The position numbers were made by a program, and so were the translations under genes. This document shows positions 18,990 through 29,544 of a stretch of DNA of 64,000 bases, in pieces; within the stretch, counting starts at the first letter, position 1; each line of letters opens with the position of its first letter. This stretch comes from Sphingobacterium allocomposti (lineage in GTDB: Bacteria > Bacteroidota > Bacteroidia > Sphingobacteriales > Sphingobacteriaceae), in contig NZ_VNHX01000004.1 of assembly GCF_008124885.1 (NCBI RefSeq), forward strand, positions 124,001-188,000. The letters are read 5' to 3'. Under the pieces are notes generated by a model that had not been told where the DNA came from, made no database searches, and saw only the letters and a list, made by a program, of their open reading frames with translations.

Positions 18990-19514
18990 TGACGTTATTT
19001 GAACCAACGTGGACGACATTACGTTGGTGCTGCACGTCATTACGTCGCCCGCGGACGTAAATTCCTCGCCCGTGGACGTAAACTCCTCGCCCGTGGACGT
19101 AAGCACATCGCCCGCGGACGTAAACATGTCGACCGTGGACATAAACTCGTCGCCCGTGGACGTAAACATGTCGACCGCGGACATAAACTCGTCGCCCGTG
19201 GACGTAAATTCGTTGACCGTGGACGTAAACATGTCGCCCGTGGACGTAAACACATCGACCACGGACGTAAATTCGTCGACCATGGACGTGATTACGTCGA
19301 CCATGGACGTGATTACGTCGACCATGGACGTGATTACGTCGAACACGGAAGAAATTACCTTAAATCTAGACATTATCTCGTCTGATGCCCACGTAAGTAC
19401 GTCAGCATCCGGTGTAAAGTCATCCGCTGTCCACGACATAGCGTCCGCTCCGCATAAGTTTACGTCGACAGCTGGCGTAATATCCGCCAGCGCTGGCAAG
19501 ATTACGTCCGCGCA
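18990..19514. repeat. Array of 25 units of a 21-bp quasi-palindromic tandem repeat
   Basis: The segment divides into 25 consecutive 21-bp units without gaps. The consensus is GACGT-N4-ACGTC-N7, with CGACC or CGCCC followed by an R/Y and GG in the last part; units at 19284 and 19305 are identical, 19326 differs only at its end, and the units decay from 19347 to 19514. GACGT and ACGTC are inverse complements, so every good unit can form a short hairpin or a two-fold symmetric protein site. Because 21 is a multiple of three, several frames stay open on both strands and encode heptads: x-D-V-x-x-S-x on plus, similar D-[VMEI]-x-[TM]-S heptads on minus, and ARGRKHV-like units in another plus frame. 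The long frames begin only with GTG or TTG. Coding status is undecided. Confidence 0.85.
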
Positions 19515-19665
19515 ACTTTTTTGTGCGTAGAATGCTTTTAAGCGGCTTTAAGAACAACTTCTTACAAATTTCTGCTCCTGCCAACAAGCTGATCAACGGA
19601 CAATTTATTTCCAGAAGCATCGACCTTAATTCTAACTATTTAGAGGTGTGGTGATATCAGTTTCT

Positions 19666-19757
19666 CAAATTATTTGCTTAGTCCACAACTTTTGTACATG
19701 ATCCCAATTTCTTCCTGTTCAGATTGACCAAATTATTTGCTTAGTCCACAACTTTTG
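19666..19757 (+). repeat. 29-bp direct repeat, two copies
   Basis: A 29-base sequence containing ATTTGCTTAGTCCACAACTT occurs at 19666-19694 and again at 19729-19757, 63 bp apart. Both copies are followed by five variable bases and GATCC. No transposase or clear inverted end is nearby. This may be a scar of a mobile element, but that is a guess. Confidence 0.7.
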
Positions 19758-19770
19758 AAACTGATCCAAT

Positions 19771-20133
19771 AAAAGACGGTTCGAAATAAAAAAAAGCTCC
19801 AATCTTTTGATTGAAGCTTTGCGGAAGGAGCGGGATTGGTTCAGCCCCACGGGGCCCAGGGTAGCCCTGAACCCTCTTCGAGTCGAACCCGTGGGTTCTC
19901 ATCCCTTGGGCATCAAAATAAAAGACGGTTGGAAATAAAAAAAGCTCCAATCTTTTGATTGAAGCTTTGCGGAAGGAGCGGGATTGGTTCAGCCCCACGG
20001 GGCCCAGGGTAGCCCTGAACCCTCTTCGAGTCGAACCCGTGGGTTCTCATCCCTTGGGCATCAAAATAAAAGACGGTTGGAAATAAAAAAAGCTCCAATC
20101 TTTTGATTGAAGCTTTGCGGAAGGAGCGGGATT
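19771..20133 (-). repeat. 148/149-bp tandem repeat carrying a tRNA-Ser 3' tail and a terminator
   Basis: Two full copies (19771-19919 and 19920-20067) and a truncated third (20068-20133) are nearly identical. Each contains GCGGAAGGAGCGGGATT (19821-19837, 19969-19985, 20117-20133), which on the minus strand is the last part of the intact tRNA-Ser gene at 20286. Immediately after this tail, on the minus strand, comes a hairpin AAGCTTCAATC/GATTGGAGCTT with a T-run, an intrinsic terminator. The remainder of the unit is also structured: GGTTCAG/CTGAACC and GAACCC/GGGTTC. This looks like repeated tRNA-gene debris or att-like duplication. ORFs called across it are artefacts. Confidence 0.85.
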
Positions 20134-20248
20134 ATTGCATGATCCCCAATGGGGGAGGCTTCACAAAAAATAAAGCCATTCACTTCGTTCATTCTTTTTG
20201 TCGTTTAACCCTTTTGTTCAAACGTTGTTTGCAAAAGTCTATAAACGA

Positions 20249-20280
20249 CAAAACCCGACAATAGTCGGGCTTTATTTTTT
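20249..20280. terminator. Bidirectional terminator beside tRNA-Ser
   Basis: ACCCGAC at 20253-20259 pairs with GTCGGGC at around 20264-20270, with flanking A and T runs on both sides. On the minus strand it lies just after the tRNA-Ser 3' end and ends in TTTT. Confidence 0.75.
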
Positions 20281-20285
20281 AGTGG

Positions 20286-20372
20286 CGGAAGGAGCGGGAT
20301 TCGAACCCGCGGTACCGTTTCCAGTACGACAGTTTAGCAAACTGTTCCTTTCGGCCTCTCAGGCACCCTTCC
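20286..20372 (-). tRNA. tRNA-Ser (anticodon GCT)
   Basis: 87 nt on the complement. The acceptor arms GGAAGGG and CTCCTTCC pair, and the discriminator base is G as expected for serine. The anticodon arm reads CAGTTTGCTAAACTG, giving GCT for AGC/AGU codons. A long variable arm (TACTGGAAACGGTA) marks a class II tRNA, and the T-arm is GCGGGTTCGAATCCCGC. CCA is not encoded. Its 3' tail recurs three times in the tandem repeat just downstream. Confidence 0.97.
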
Positions 20373-20479
20373 GTGTTTCGACAGTGCAAACATAACGCAA
20401 ATATTTTATTCTGCAAAGCTTTGAAATGTATTTTTTAACAAATTTTAATAACATTCTGACTGTCAAAATGATTAGGTTT

Positions 20480-22621
20480 TTACTGGATTGCAGGCGTTGT
20501 TTTCTTGTTTATATCGTAGTCTATCCGCACGTGGTAAATGCTTTTTAGCATGGACTTAAAGATCTCTGCAACCTCGGTGATATCGCGCATGGTGATATCT
20601 GCATTCATAAACTGACGCTGTTCGATTTTATAATCTATAATTTTGTCAACCAATTTATCAATGGAGTCCGCGGTAGGCTCTTTCAGGGCTCTGGAAGCGG
20701 CTTCTACCGAATCCGCCATCATCAAAACTGCTGTCTCTTTTGAAAACGGCACAGGCCCCGGATATCGGAATATACTTTCGTCGACGAGTTTATCAGGGTT
20801 GTTTTTGACAAAAATGTTAAAGAAATAATCTACCCGCGTGGTGCCATGGTGTGTTCGGATGAAGTCGATTACAGCCTCAGGCAGGAGGTTTTTCTTAGCC
20901 ATCTCAATACCCTTGTGAACATGGGATATAATGATCTGTGCCGATTGCTCAGGGGTCAGTTCCGCATGCGGGTTGGTATCGGTCTTTTGGTTTTCGATAA
21001 AAAACAGCGGGTTGAGCATTTTGCCGATATCGTGATAGAGCGCGCCAGCCCTAACCAGCAATGGATTTCCACCGATCTTATAAATCGCCGCTTCCGCCAG
21101 GTTGGCTACCTGGAGCGAGTGCTGAAAGGTTCCCGGAGCTTTGAGTGATAACTCACGGAGGAGACGCGAGTTGCTATTGGTCAACTCCATTAAAGTCAGG
21201 TCAGAGACGATACCAAAAAGACGCTCAAAGGCATAGATAAGTGGATAAGCAAGAAGCGTTAAGCCCACACTGACGACGAACGGGACAATATCCGACCAAT
21301 ATATGGAATGAAGCGTTCCATTCCTTGTTAGCACCAGACCGACATACGCAACAATATATGTGGCCAATATGATTAATGACGAGATCAGGAACTGTTCCCG
21401 TTTTACAAGTGTTTTTATGCTATAGATCGCCACCATCCCGGAAATAAACTGTAGAAAAACAAACTCATAGCTGTTTGGCACAAACAGGGCGGCAATCAGT
21501 ACCATTAGAAGGTGGATGTTGAGCGCTACACGTGTGTCAAAGAGCACTCTAAAAATGATCGGTACGCTGCAATAGGGAATATAATACAGACTCGGTATTT
21601 TCATATTAATGGCCCATGATAGTACGCCTAACATAGACACAATGACAATCATAATGATAAAGATCAGCCGGTTATTGTAGTAGATAGAGCCCCGAAAGAA
21701 ATATAGGAACACCATGAGCAGGGCTATGCAGAGCGAAATCATCACGAACTGCCCCAGGGCCACGAAATTTTGATTTCCACTTATCCGTGCCTCATCCTCG
21801 AATACTTTTCTTAGCGATTCCAGCTTTTGGTAGGTTTCATTGCTGATGATCTTATCTTTCTCAGCGATCAGTTCCCCCTTTTGAACCACGCCACGGGTGG
21901 TCGAGATGTTTGCCAGGGCATTCTGCTCGACCTTGTTTGTGAGGTTTTCATCGAAGATATAGTTAATGGTAATGTAATTTTTCAAAATCTCGGCCAACCA
22001 GCGTTTTCTGTCGATTTTGCCGTTCTTTTCTAAGCTTTGTTCTATATACTGGTTGGCCGATTCAATGGTGAAAATATCGGCAGTGTTCTTCTGCTGGGCG
22101 ATGTTTTCATGAACCAATGTGAAATTATACTGACTTTGTGTTCTGTCGACCTTTTCGGGGTTATTGCCCTTGTTCTGATACCTGTTATTGAGGGATATAA
22201 TGCCTCGGTTATAGACGTAGTTCAGTAGGGCATTGCCGACTGACTGGTATACTTCCAGGCTCTGCTGGGAGAGGGAGTCCATGCTGCTGATCTGCCATTT
22301 TTCGGCGATGTCCGTATTGAATTGGTCGATCTGTTCCTTGCTGGCGCTTACATTTAGGTTGTAAATCGGTTGTACCGTTTTCAGAATCTGCTCCCGATCC
22401 CGGTCCAATTCCTCCTGCGTTTTCAGAATGGCAAAATTATAGGGAGATACGAGGTTGTCATGGTTCCAGGCCTTCCCTTTTTGAAATTCATACCGAAACC
22501 GCGGCTGCTTAGGGAGGAAGATACATATGAGGATAATGGCCAAGATGACCATGGAAAATTTAATCAGAAACGAGTTGTTCTGATGCTTTCCGCGAATGTA
22601 GTTTATTTTAAGTTTAGCCAA
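20480..22621 (-). CDS. 7TM-HD membrane phosphohydrolase (PgpH-like)
   Basis: 713 aa from TTG at 22619-22621; an in-frame stop lies just upstream and there is no ATG before residue 24. Order: one membrane segment (about 22-40), a large extracytoplasmic 7TMR-HDED-type domain (about 45-285), a group of seven hydrophobic segments (about 285-470), and a C-terminal cytoplasmic HD domain. The HD site is complete: HSLQVANLAE, LYHDIGK (HD about residue 530), SHVHKGIEMA and IRTHHGTTRVDYF. In Firmicutes relatives (PgpH) this enzyme hydrolyses cyclic di-AMP; the same role is plausible here but not proven. It stands alone between tRNA-Ser and the divergent rpe gene. Confidence 0.92.
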   Translation of the reverse strand: MAKLKINYIRGKHQNNSFLIKFSMVILAIILICIFLPKQPRFRYEFQKGKAWNHDNLVSPYNFAILKTQEELDRDREQILKTVQPIYNLNVSASKEQIDQFNTDIAEKWQISSMDSLSQQSLEVYQSVGNALLNYVYNRGIISLNNRYQNKGNNPEKVDRTQSQYNFTLVHENIAQQKNTADIFTIESANQYIEQSLEKNGKIDRKRWLAEILKNYITINYIFDENLTNKVEQNALANISTTRGVVQKGELIAEKDKIISNETYQKLESLRKVFEDEARISGNQNFVALGQFVMISLCIALLMVFLYFFRGSIYYNNRLIFIIMIVIVSMLGVLSWAINMKIPSLYYIPYCSVPIIFRVLFDTRVALNIHLLMVLIAALFVPNSYEFVFLQFISGMVAIYSIKTLVKREQFLISSLIILATYIVAYVGLVLTRNGTLHSIYWSDIVPFVVSVGLTLLAYPLIYAFERLFGIVSDLTLMELTNSNSRLLRELSLKAPGTFQHSLQVANLAEAAIYKIGGNPLLVRAGALYHDIGKMLNPLFFIENQKTDTNPHAELTPEQSAQIIISHVHKGIEMAKKNLLPEAVIDFIRTHHGTTRVDYFFNIFVKNNPDKLVDESIFRYPGPVPFSKETAVLMMADSVEAASRALKEPTADSIDKLVDKIIDYKIEQRQFMNADITMRDITEVAEIFKSMLKSIYHVRIDYDINKKTTPAIQ

Positions 22622-22824
22622 AATCCTGTTGTATTAAGTGCGTTTTACAAACTTAGATAAATTGCCCTTTAGATGCAATATAAACGCGCTAGATAGTAAA
22701 AGCAATTATCGATCTCTCCTCTGCCACCTAGAACTGTTTTATTAGCGGAAATCTTCTATAATAAAAGTAAATCGCTGACTGGATTAAAATACGAAATTTC
22801 CCGAAAATTAGTTTTGGACTTCCG

Positions 22825-22832
22825 TATCTTTG
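22825..22832 (+). promoter_or_regulatory. Bacteroidota -7 box upstream of rpe
   Basis: TATCTTTG matches TAnnTTTG and ends 15 bases before the rpe ATG, implying a very short leader. No convincing -33 TTTG was found. Confidence 0.55.
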
Positions 22833-22847
22833 CGAAAAATAACAAAC

Positions 22848-23528
22848 ATGTCTACAACAAAACATTTGATTGCGCCTTCTGTTCTGGCGGCGGATTTTGC
22901 AAAACTTTATGATGACGTACAGATGGTGAACAGGAGCGAGGCAGATTGGTTTCATATCGACATTATGGACGGGGTTTTTGTGCCCAACATTTCCTTCGGA
23001 TTTCCCGTTATGCAAGCCATCGCCAAGCACGCGAAGAAACCACTCGACGTTCATCTGATGATTGTAGATCCCGACAGATATCTGAAGACATGCAAGGACT
23101 CGGGAGCGGCGGTTATCACGGTACATTACGAAGCCTGTACGCACCTTCACCGGACCTTGGCAGCTATCAGAGAGCTAGGGTGCAAAGCTGGAGTAGCTCT
23201 AAATCCCCATACGCCCGTGAACCTGTTAAAAGATGTTCTTCAGGACCTCGATCTCGTTTGTCTGATGTCGGTAAATCCGGGTTTTGGCGGGCAGAAGTTC
23301 ATTGAGCAGACCTATTCAAAAATAAAGGAGCTGCGTACGTTGGCAGCTGGGGTCAACGATCGTCTACTCATCGAGATCGACGGCGGTGTAGGTGCCGGGA
23401 ACGCAGCGGCATTACTTGAGGCAGGGGCCGACGTACTGGTTGCAGGCAGCAGTGTTTTCGCAGCAGCAGATCCAGAAGAGGCAGTCCGCCAATTGAAAAA
23501 TGTACAAGCCGGCCTGCAGAACGCATAG
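22848..23528 (+). CDS. rpe: Ribulose-phosphate 3-epimerase
   Basis: 226 aa from ATG at 22848. The upstream TTG in frame lies inside the promoter box, so it is rejected. The TIM-barrel enzyme shows IAPSVLAADFAKL with S11, the metal-binding pair H36-x-D38 in FHIDIMDGVFVPN, DVHLMIVDP, LMSVNPGFGGQKF and the phosphate loop EIDGGV with VAGSSVF. It interconverts ribulose 5-phosphate and xylulose 5-phosphate in the pentose phosphate pathway, in the cytoplasm. It is transcribed alone, away from the 7TM-HD gene. Confidence 0.97.
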   Translation: MSTTKHLIAPSVLAADFAKLYDDVQMVNRSEADWFHIDIMDGVFVPNISFGFPVMQAIAKHAKKPLDVHLMIVDPDRYLKTCKDSGAAVITVHYEACTHLHRTLAAIRELGCKAGVALNPHTPVNLLKDVLQDLDLVCLMSVNPGFGGQKFIEQTYSKIKELRTLAAGVNDRLLIEIDGGVGAGNAAALLEAGADVLVAGSSVFAAADPEEAVRQLKNVQAGLQNA

Positions 23529-23665
23529 ACGTTGCGGATGGCAGTGTGGGTTGATAGGTTTATCTTCGAAAATAGGCACTGACAAGCTGGATGCTTGCTT
23601 GTTTGGATTTATTCCAAATTATGGTTTAGCTTGTCTGAAATCTACTTAAAACCTATTCTTTTTTG

Positions 23666-23673
23666 TATTTTTG
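23666..23673 (+). promoter_or_regulatory. Bacteroidota -7 box upstream of aconitase
   Basis: TATTTTTG matches TAnnTTTG; it lies 64 bp before the aconitase start, so the leader would be about 58 nt. Confidence 0.5.
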
Positions 23674-23737
23674 TGTGATTCAGAAATCGGGATAACCGGT
23701 TTAGTTTTAATAGAGTACATCAAATAATTATTAATAA

Positions 23738-26005
23738 ATGGCTTTTGATATAGAAATGATCAAAAAGGTTTATAGCCAGTACGATGAGCGTATCGCCGCT
23801 GCACGTCAGGTTGTTAATAAGCCTTTAACCCTTGCTGAGAAAATTTTATATGCTCACTTATGGGATGGAAACGCGACTCAAGCTTATGAGCGAGGAAGTT
23901 CCTACGTGGACTTTGCTCCGGATCGTGTTGCCATGCAGGATGCAACGGCGCAGATGGCTTTGTTGCAGTTTATGCAAGCTGGACGCGCTAAGGTGGCTGT
24001 TCCTTCTACAGTTCACTGCGATCACTTGATTCAGGCAAGAGATGGTGCTGAGCAGGACTTAACACGGGCAAAAAACGAAAGCTCAGAAGTATTTAATTTC
24101 TTATCTTCCGTTTCAAATAAATATGGTATTGGTTTCTGGAAACCCGGAGCCGGTATAATCCACCAGGTCGTGCTGGAGAACTATGCTTTTCCGGGCGGTA
24201 TGATGATCGGTACGGATTCACATACGGTGAATGCCGGTGGTCTAGGTATGGTGGCTATCGGTGTAGGTGGTGCGGATGCATGTGATGTAATGGCAGGATT
24301 GCCATGGGAGCTGAAATTCCCTAAACTTATCGGTGTTAAGTTAACCGGTAAATTAAGCGGATGGGCTGCACCTAAAGATGTTATTCTGAAGGTAGCTGGT
24401 ATCTTAACGGTTAAGGGCGGTACCGGAGCCATCGTGGAATATTTTGGAGAGGGCGCTGAGTCGCTTTCATGTACCGGTAAAGGTACGATCTGTAACATGG
24501 GTGCAGAAATCGGGGCTACGACATCTACTTTCGGATACGACGCGTCTATGGAGCGCTATTTACGGGCTACCGGTCGTGCAGATGTAGCAGATGCGGCCAA
24601 CGAAATCAAAGCTCACTTGACGGCGGACCCTGAGGTATACGCTAATCCGGAGCAATATTTCGATCAGCTAATTGAAATCGACCTTTCGGAGTTGGAGCCT
24701 TCTTTAAATGGTCCATTTACTCCCGATTTATATACGCCGGTGTCTCGTATGCGTGAAGAAGCTGAGAAGAACGGGTGGCCACTGAAGGTAGAGTGGGGGT
24801 TAATAGGTTCTTGTACCAATTCTTCTTACGAAGATTTGTCCCGCGCCGCTTCTATCGCGAAGCAGGCAATCGATAAAGGTTTGGTTACCAAAGCCGAATT
24901 CGGGATCAACCCAGGTTCCGAGCAGGTACGTTACACAGCCGATCGCGATGGCCTGTTGAAGACGTTTGAGGAGCTAAATGCAACGATCTTTACCAATGCT
25001 TGTGGCCCTTGTATCGGAATGTGGGACCGTGCGGGAGCCGACAAACAAGAGAAAAATACCATTGTACACTCGTTTAATCGGAACTTCGCGAAGCGTGCCG
25101 ACGGAAACCCAAATACATATGCGTTTGTGACTTCTCCTGAGATGGTTGCTGCTATCGCAATATCCGGAGATTTAGGTTTCAATCCTGTTACGGATACACT
25201 GATAAATAAAAACGGCGAAGCAGTGAAGTTGGATCCTCCAACGGGTGAGGAATTGCCTTCTAAAGGATTTGACGTGGAAGATCCCGGTTACCAGGCGCCT
25301 GCCGCTGACGGCTCGGGTGTTCAGGTTGATGTTTCTCCAACGTCCGACCGCCTACAGTTGCTCGAACCGTTTCCTGCATGGGAAGGTACAGACTTAACAG
25401 GTCTGAAACTGTTGATTAAGGCGAAAGGTAAATGTACTACGGATCACATCTCCATGGCGGGTCCTTGGTTGAAGTACCGTGGTCACTTGGATAACATCTC
25501 CAACAACATGCTTATCGGAGCGGTGAATTATTTCAACGATAAGACGGATCTCGTTAAAAACCAGTTAACTGGCGAGTACGGACCGGTTCCGGCTACGCAA
25601 CGTGCTTATAAAGCCTCAGGTATCGGATCTATCGTTGTCGGCGATGAGAACTACGGTGAAGGATCGTCACGCGAACATGCTGCGATGGAGCCTCGTCACC
25701 TTGGCGTGCGCGCAGTTTTAGTTAAATCATTCGCCCGTATTCACGAAACGAACCTGAAAAAACAAGGTATGTTAGCATTGACGTTTGCCAATAAGGATGA
25801 CTACGAGAAAATTCAGGAGAATGACACAATCGATATCCTTGGATTGACGACTTTCGCACCAGGCAAGTCATTAACGCTTGTGTTGCATCATATCGATGGC
25901 TCTCAGGAGGAAATCGTGGTTAACCACACCTATAATGCACAACAGATCGAATGGTTCAAGGCCGGTGGAGCATTGAATATCATTCGTGCAAATCAGGCGA
26001 AATAA
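23738..26005 (+). CDS. acn: Aconitate hydratase, mitochondrial type
   Basis: 755 aa, the length of the mitochondrial-type family. Family blocks include [42 protein letters not shown] (first cluster Cys), and the Cys pair in [16 protein letters not shown], which together bind the 4Fe-4S cluster. The C-terminal swivel domain has [14 protein letters not shown] and [18 protein letters not shown]. It isomerises citrate to isocitrate in the TCA cycle. Codon use looks more biased toward T-ending codons than in neighbours, as often in highly expressed genes. It is monocistronic, with its own promoter and terminator. Confidence 0.97.
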   Translation: MAFDIEMIKKVYSQYDERIAAARQVVNKPLTLAEKILYAHLWDGNATQAYERGSSYVDFAPDRVAMQDATAQMALLQFMQAGRAKVAVPSTVHCDHLIQARDGAEQDLTRAKNESSEVFNFLSSVSNKYGIGFWKPGAGIIHQVVLENYAFPGGMMIGTDSHTVNAGGLGMVAIGVGGADACDVMAGLPWELKFPKLIGVKLTGKLSGWAAPKDVILKVAGILTVKGGTGAIVEYFGEGAESLSCTGKGTICNMGAEIGATTSTFGYDASMERYLRATGRADVADAANEIKAHLTADPEVYANPEQYFDQLIEIDLSELEPSLNGPFTPDLYTPVSRMREEAEKNGWPLKVEWGLIGSCTNSSYEDLSRAASIAKQAIDKGLVTKAEFGINPGSEQVRYTADRDGLLKTFEELNATIFTNACGPCIGMWDRAGADKQEKNTIVHSFNRNFAKRADGNPNTYAFVTSPEMVAAIAISGDLGFNPVTDTLINKNGEAVKLDPPTGEELPSKGFDVEDPGYQAPAADGSGVQVDVSPTSDRLQLLEPFPAWEGTDLTGLKLLIKAKGKCTTDHISMAGPWLKYRGHLDNISNNMLIGAVNYFNDKTDLVKNQLTGEYGPVPATQRAYKASGIGSIVVGDENYGEGSSREHAAMEPRHLGVRAVLVKSFARIHETNLKKQGMLALTFANKDDYEKIQENDTIDILGLTTFAPGKSLTLVLHHIDGSQEEIVVNHTYNAQQIEWFKAGGALNIIRANQAK

Positions 26006-26030
26006 TAGAATTCGTCACGATAAAAATCAT

Positions 26031-26076
26031 GTCTCCTACATTTGTTCTAAACAAACGTAGGAGACTTTTTTGTTTT
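26031..26076 (+). terminator. Rho-independent terminator after aconitase
   Basis: GTCTCCTAC at 26031-26039 pairs with GTAGGAGAC at 26056-26064; the inner TTTGT/ACAAA extends the stem. TTTTTTGTTTT follows. Confidence 0.88.
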
Positions 26077-26501
26077 AGTCCTTTTAACTTTTAAGTTTAC
26101 CAGGCGGTCCATACGGGCAGCAGAACCGAAGAAAAATGCCTCATTGCGAGGCTCAAGGTTTGCGGAAACGGATAAATCGATTAGGCGTTGTTATGTCGAA
26201 CTGAGAGAGGGGGACGTCATTCCAAAAGGTGTGAAGTGTCCGCCGTGTGCCGATCTTGATGGCATCATACGTGTATAAGGGATAGATTGCTTCCCCGTTG
26301 CACCCGTCGACAGCAGCACCCCTTAACCGTAAATATGTTATCGAGGCTAAAGGAGATGGCAGGCATGGATAACCGGCAATTATGACGTCGTCGTCATTGC
26401 TCCTCCCGTTTTTCATATTCGCAATAACGACGACATCAGGCTTTGGACAGCCACTTTATGGACATTCTATCAAAAGGCGGAATAATTATTCTCCCAAATC
26501 G
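26077..26501. other. Gene-free 425-bp stretch with REP-like hairpins
   Basis: No supported gene. GTCGTCGTCATTGC at 26387-26400 pairs, with one mismatch, with GCAATAACGACGAC at 26421-26434 around a 20-base loop. A second small hairpin GCCTC-ATTGC-GAGGC lies at 26138-26152. Both carry the CATTGCGAGG-type core seen in scattered intergenic repeats of many bacteria, so this may be a decayed non-autonomous repeat. Confidence 0.55.
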
Positions 26502-27383
26502 TTAAGCAAGTAATGCAATTTCTTGCTTAATAGCATTTTGGGTTTCTTTGCTAACCGTTACTAGTGGTAGACGAACGTAGTCGGAAGAAATTATTCCTTT
26601 CTCTTTTAACATATACTTTACGCCGGCAGGATTTCCTTCGACAAAACAAAGATCCGTAATTTTAAGCAGCTGGTTATGGATGGTCCGGGCGTCCGTATAA
26701 TTTCCTTCCGCGCATAATTTGGTAAGTTTAGCTACTTTTTGCGGGTATGCGTTTCCTATAACGGATATAATTCCCGCTGCTCCGATGGACATCATAGGTA
26801 AAGTGACAGGGTCGTCGCCAGAGATCAGGAGGAAAGAGGCCGGCTTATCGCGCATGATTTCACTAAACTGCGCGAAGCTTCCAGAAGCTTCTTTTGTCGC
26901 GACAATGTTGCTGTATTCGTTTGCCAACCGTAAGGCAGTGGATGGGGCGACGTTGCTCCCCGTTCTTCCCGGTACGTTGTATAGAATAACTGGAAGTTTT
27001 GAAGCCTCCGCGATAGCTTTATAGTGCTGGTATATACCTTCTTGCGTTGGCTTGTTGTAGTAAGGGGAAACCGAAAGAATGGCGCTATATCCGTCCGTGT
27101 CAAACTGTTGGATCTGTTTTACAACCTCGGCGGTATTGTTGCCTCCTATTCCGGCAACCAGGGGTACGCGTCCGCTAACACGCTCCGCTGTAAAGTCCCA
27201 AACTTGCTTTCGTTCTGCTGCAGTTAACGTTGCTGTTTCTCCTGTAGTGCCTAAAGAAACTAAATAATCCATGCCCTCATCGATCTGGAATTCTATCAGT
27301 GCACCTAGCGACTCAAAATCGATTGTTCCATCTTCGTTAAAAGGAGTAACTAAAGCTACGCCTGCTCCATGAAGCTCATTCAT
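26502..27383 (-). CDS. dapA: 4-hydroxy-tetrahydrodipicolinate synthase
   Basis: 293 aa, normal length. TIM barrel with GAGVALVTPF at the N-terminus, GTTGET (T47/T48), SPYYNKPTQEG, Y135 in ILYNVPGRTG and the Schiff-base lysine K164 in ATKEASGS; GDD follows for the active-site loop. It condenses pyruvate with aspartate semialdehyde, the first step committed to diaminopimelate and lysine, in the cytoplasm. It is followed 21 bp upstream on the same strand by ligA, so the two are probably co-transcribed as ligA-dapA. Confidence 0.97.
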   Translation of the reverse strand: MNELHGAGVALVTPFNEDGTIDFESLGALIEFQIDEGMDYLVSLGTTGETATLTAAERKQVWDFTAERVSGRVPLVAGIGGNNTAEVVKQIQQFDTDGYSAILSVSPYYNKPTQEGIYQHYKAIAEASKLPVILYNVPGRTGSNVAPSTALRLANEYSNIVATKEASGSFAQFSEIMRDKPASFLLISGDDPVTLPMMSIGAAGIISVIGNAYPQKVAKLTKLCAEGNYTDARTIHNQLLKITDLCFVEGNPAGVKYMLKEKGIISSDYVRLPLVTVSKETQNAIKQEIALLA

Positions 27384-27404
27384 TGTGTGATATATAATTT
27401 AATG

Positions 27405-29459
<2,055 letters not shown>

Positions 29460-29544
29460 TTAAAAACCTCGTTTTTCGGGAAATCTGCAAACTTCCGAAC
29501 TTGTGGAAAGGCCGCCGACGGATGTCCATTCGACAGCGTGTGCA

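Noticed and set aside
18999-19385. Arg/Lys-rich histone-like protein encoded in the array
   Set aside because: The RGRKHV heptads arise from the same 21-bp repeat in another frame; start is TTG and there is no independent evidence.
18861-19499. A 212-aa minus-strand or 173-aa/128-aa plus-strand protein across the array
   Set aside because: All begin with GTG or TTG, none has a ribosome site, promoter box or domain, and the open frames follow from a repeat length divisible by three. Kept as an open question, not as a CDS.
18990-19514. CRISPR array
   Set aside because: The 21-bp units are directly adjacent with no unique spacers, are internally palindromic, and there are no cas genes.
19741-20098. 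Small proteins (85 and 61 aa) reading through the 148-bp repeat
   Set aside because: They are translations of the tRNA-tail/terminator repeat and are identical copies of each other; such ORFs are common artefacts at tRNA debris.
19515-20285. Integrase or transposase gene next to tRNA-Ser
   Set aside because: None of the frames has a recombinase motif; only repeats and hairpins are present, so an intact mobile element is not supported.
20198-20395. 65-aa plus-strand protein
   Set aside because: It is the antisense translation of the tRNA-Ser gene, a frequent false protein (the GAGFEPAVPF type).
26153-26416. 87-aa minus-strand hypothetical protein
   Set aside because: It reads through REP-like hairpins and low-information intergenic sequence, with no promoter or homology signal.
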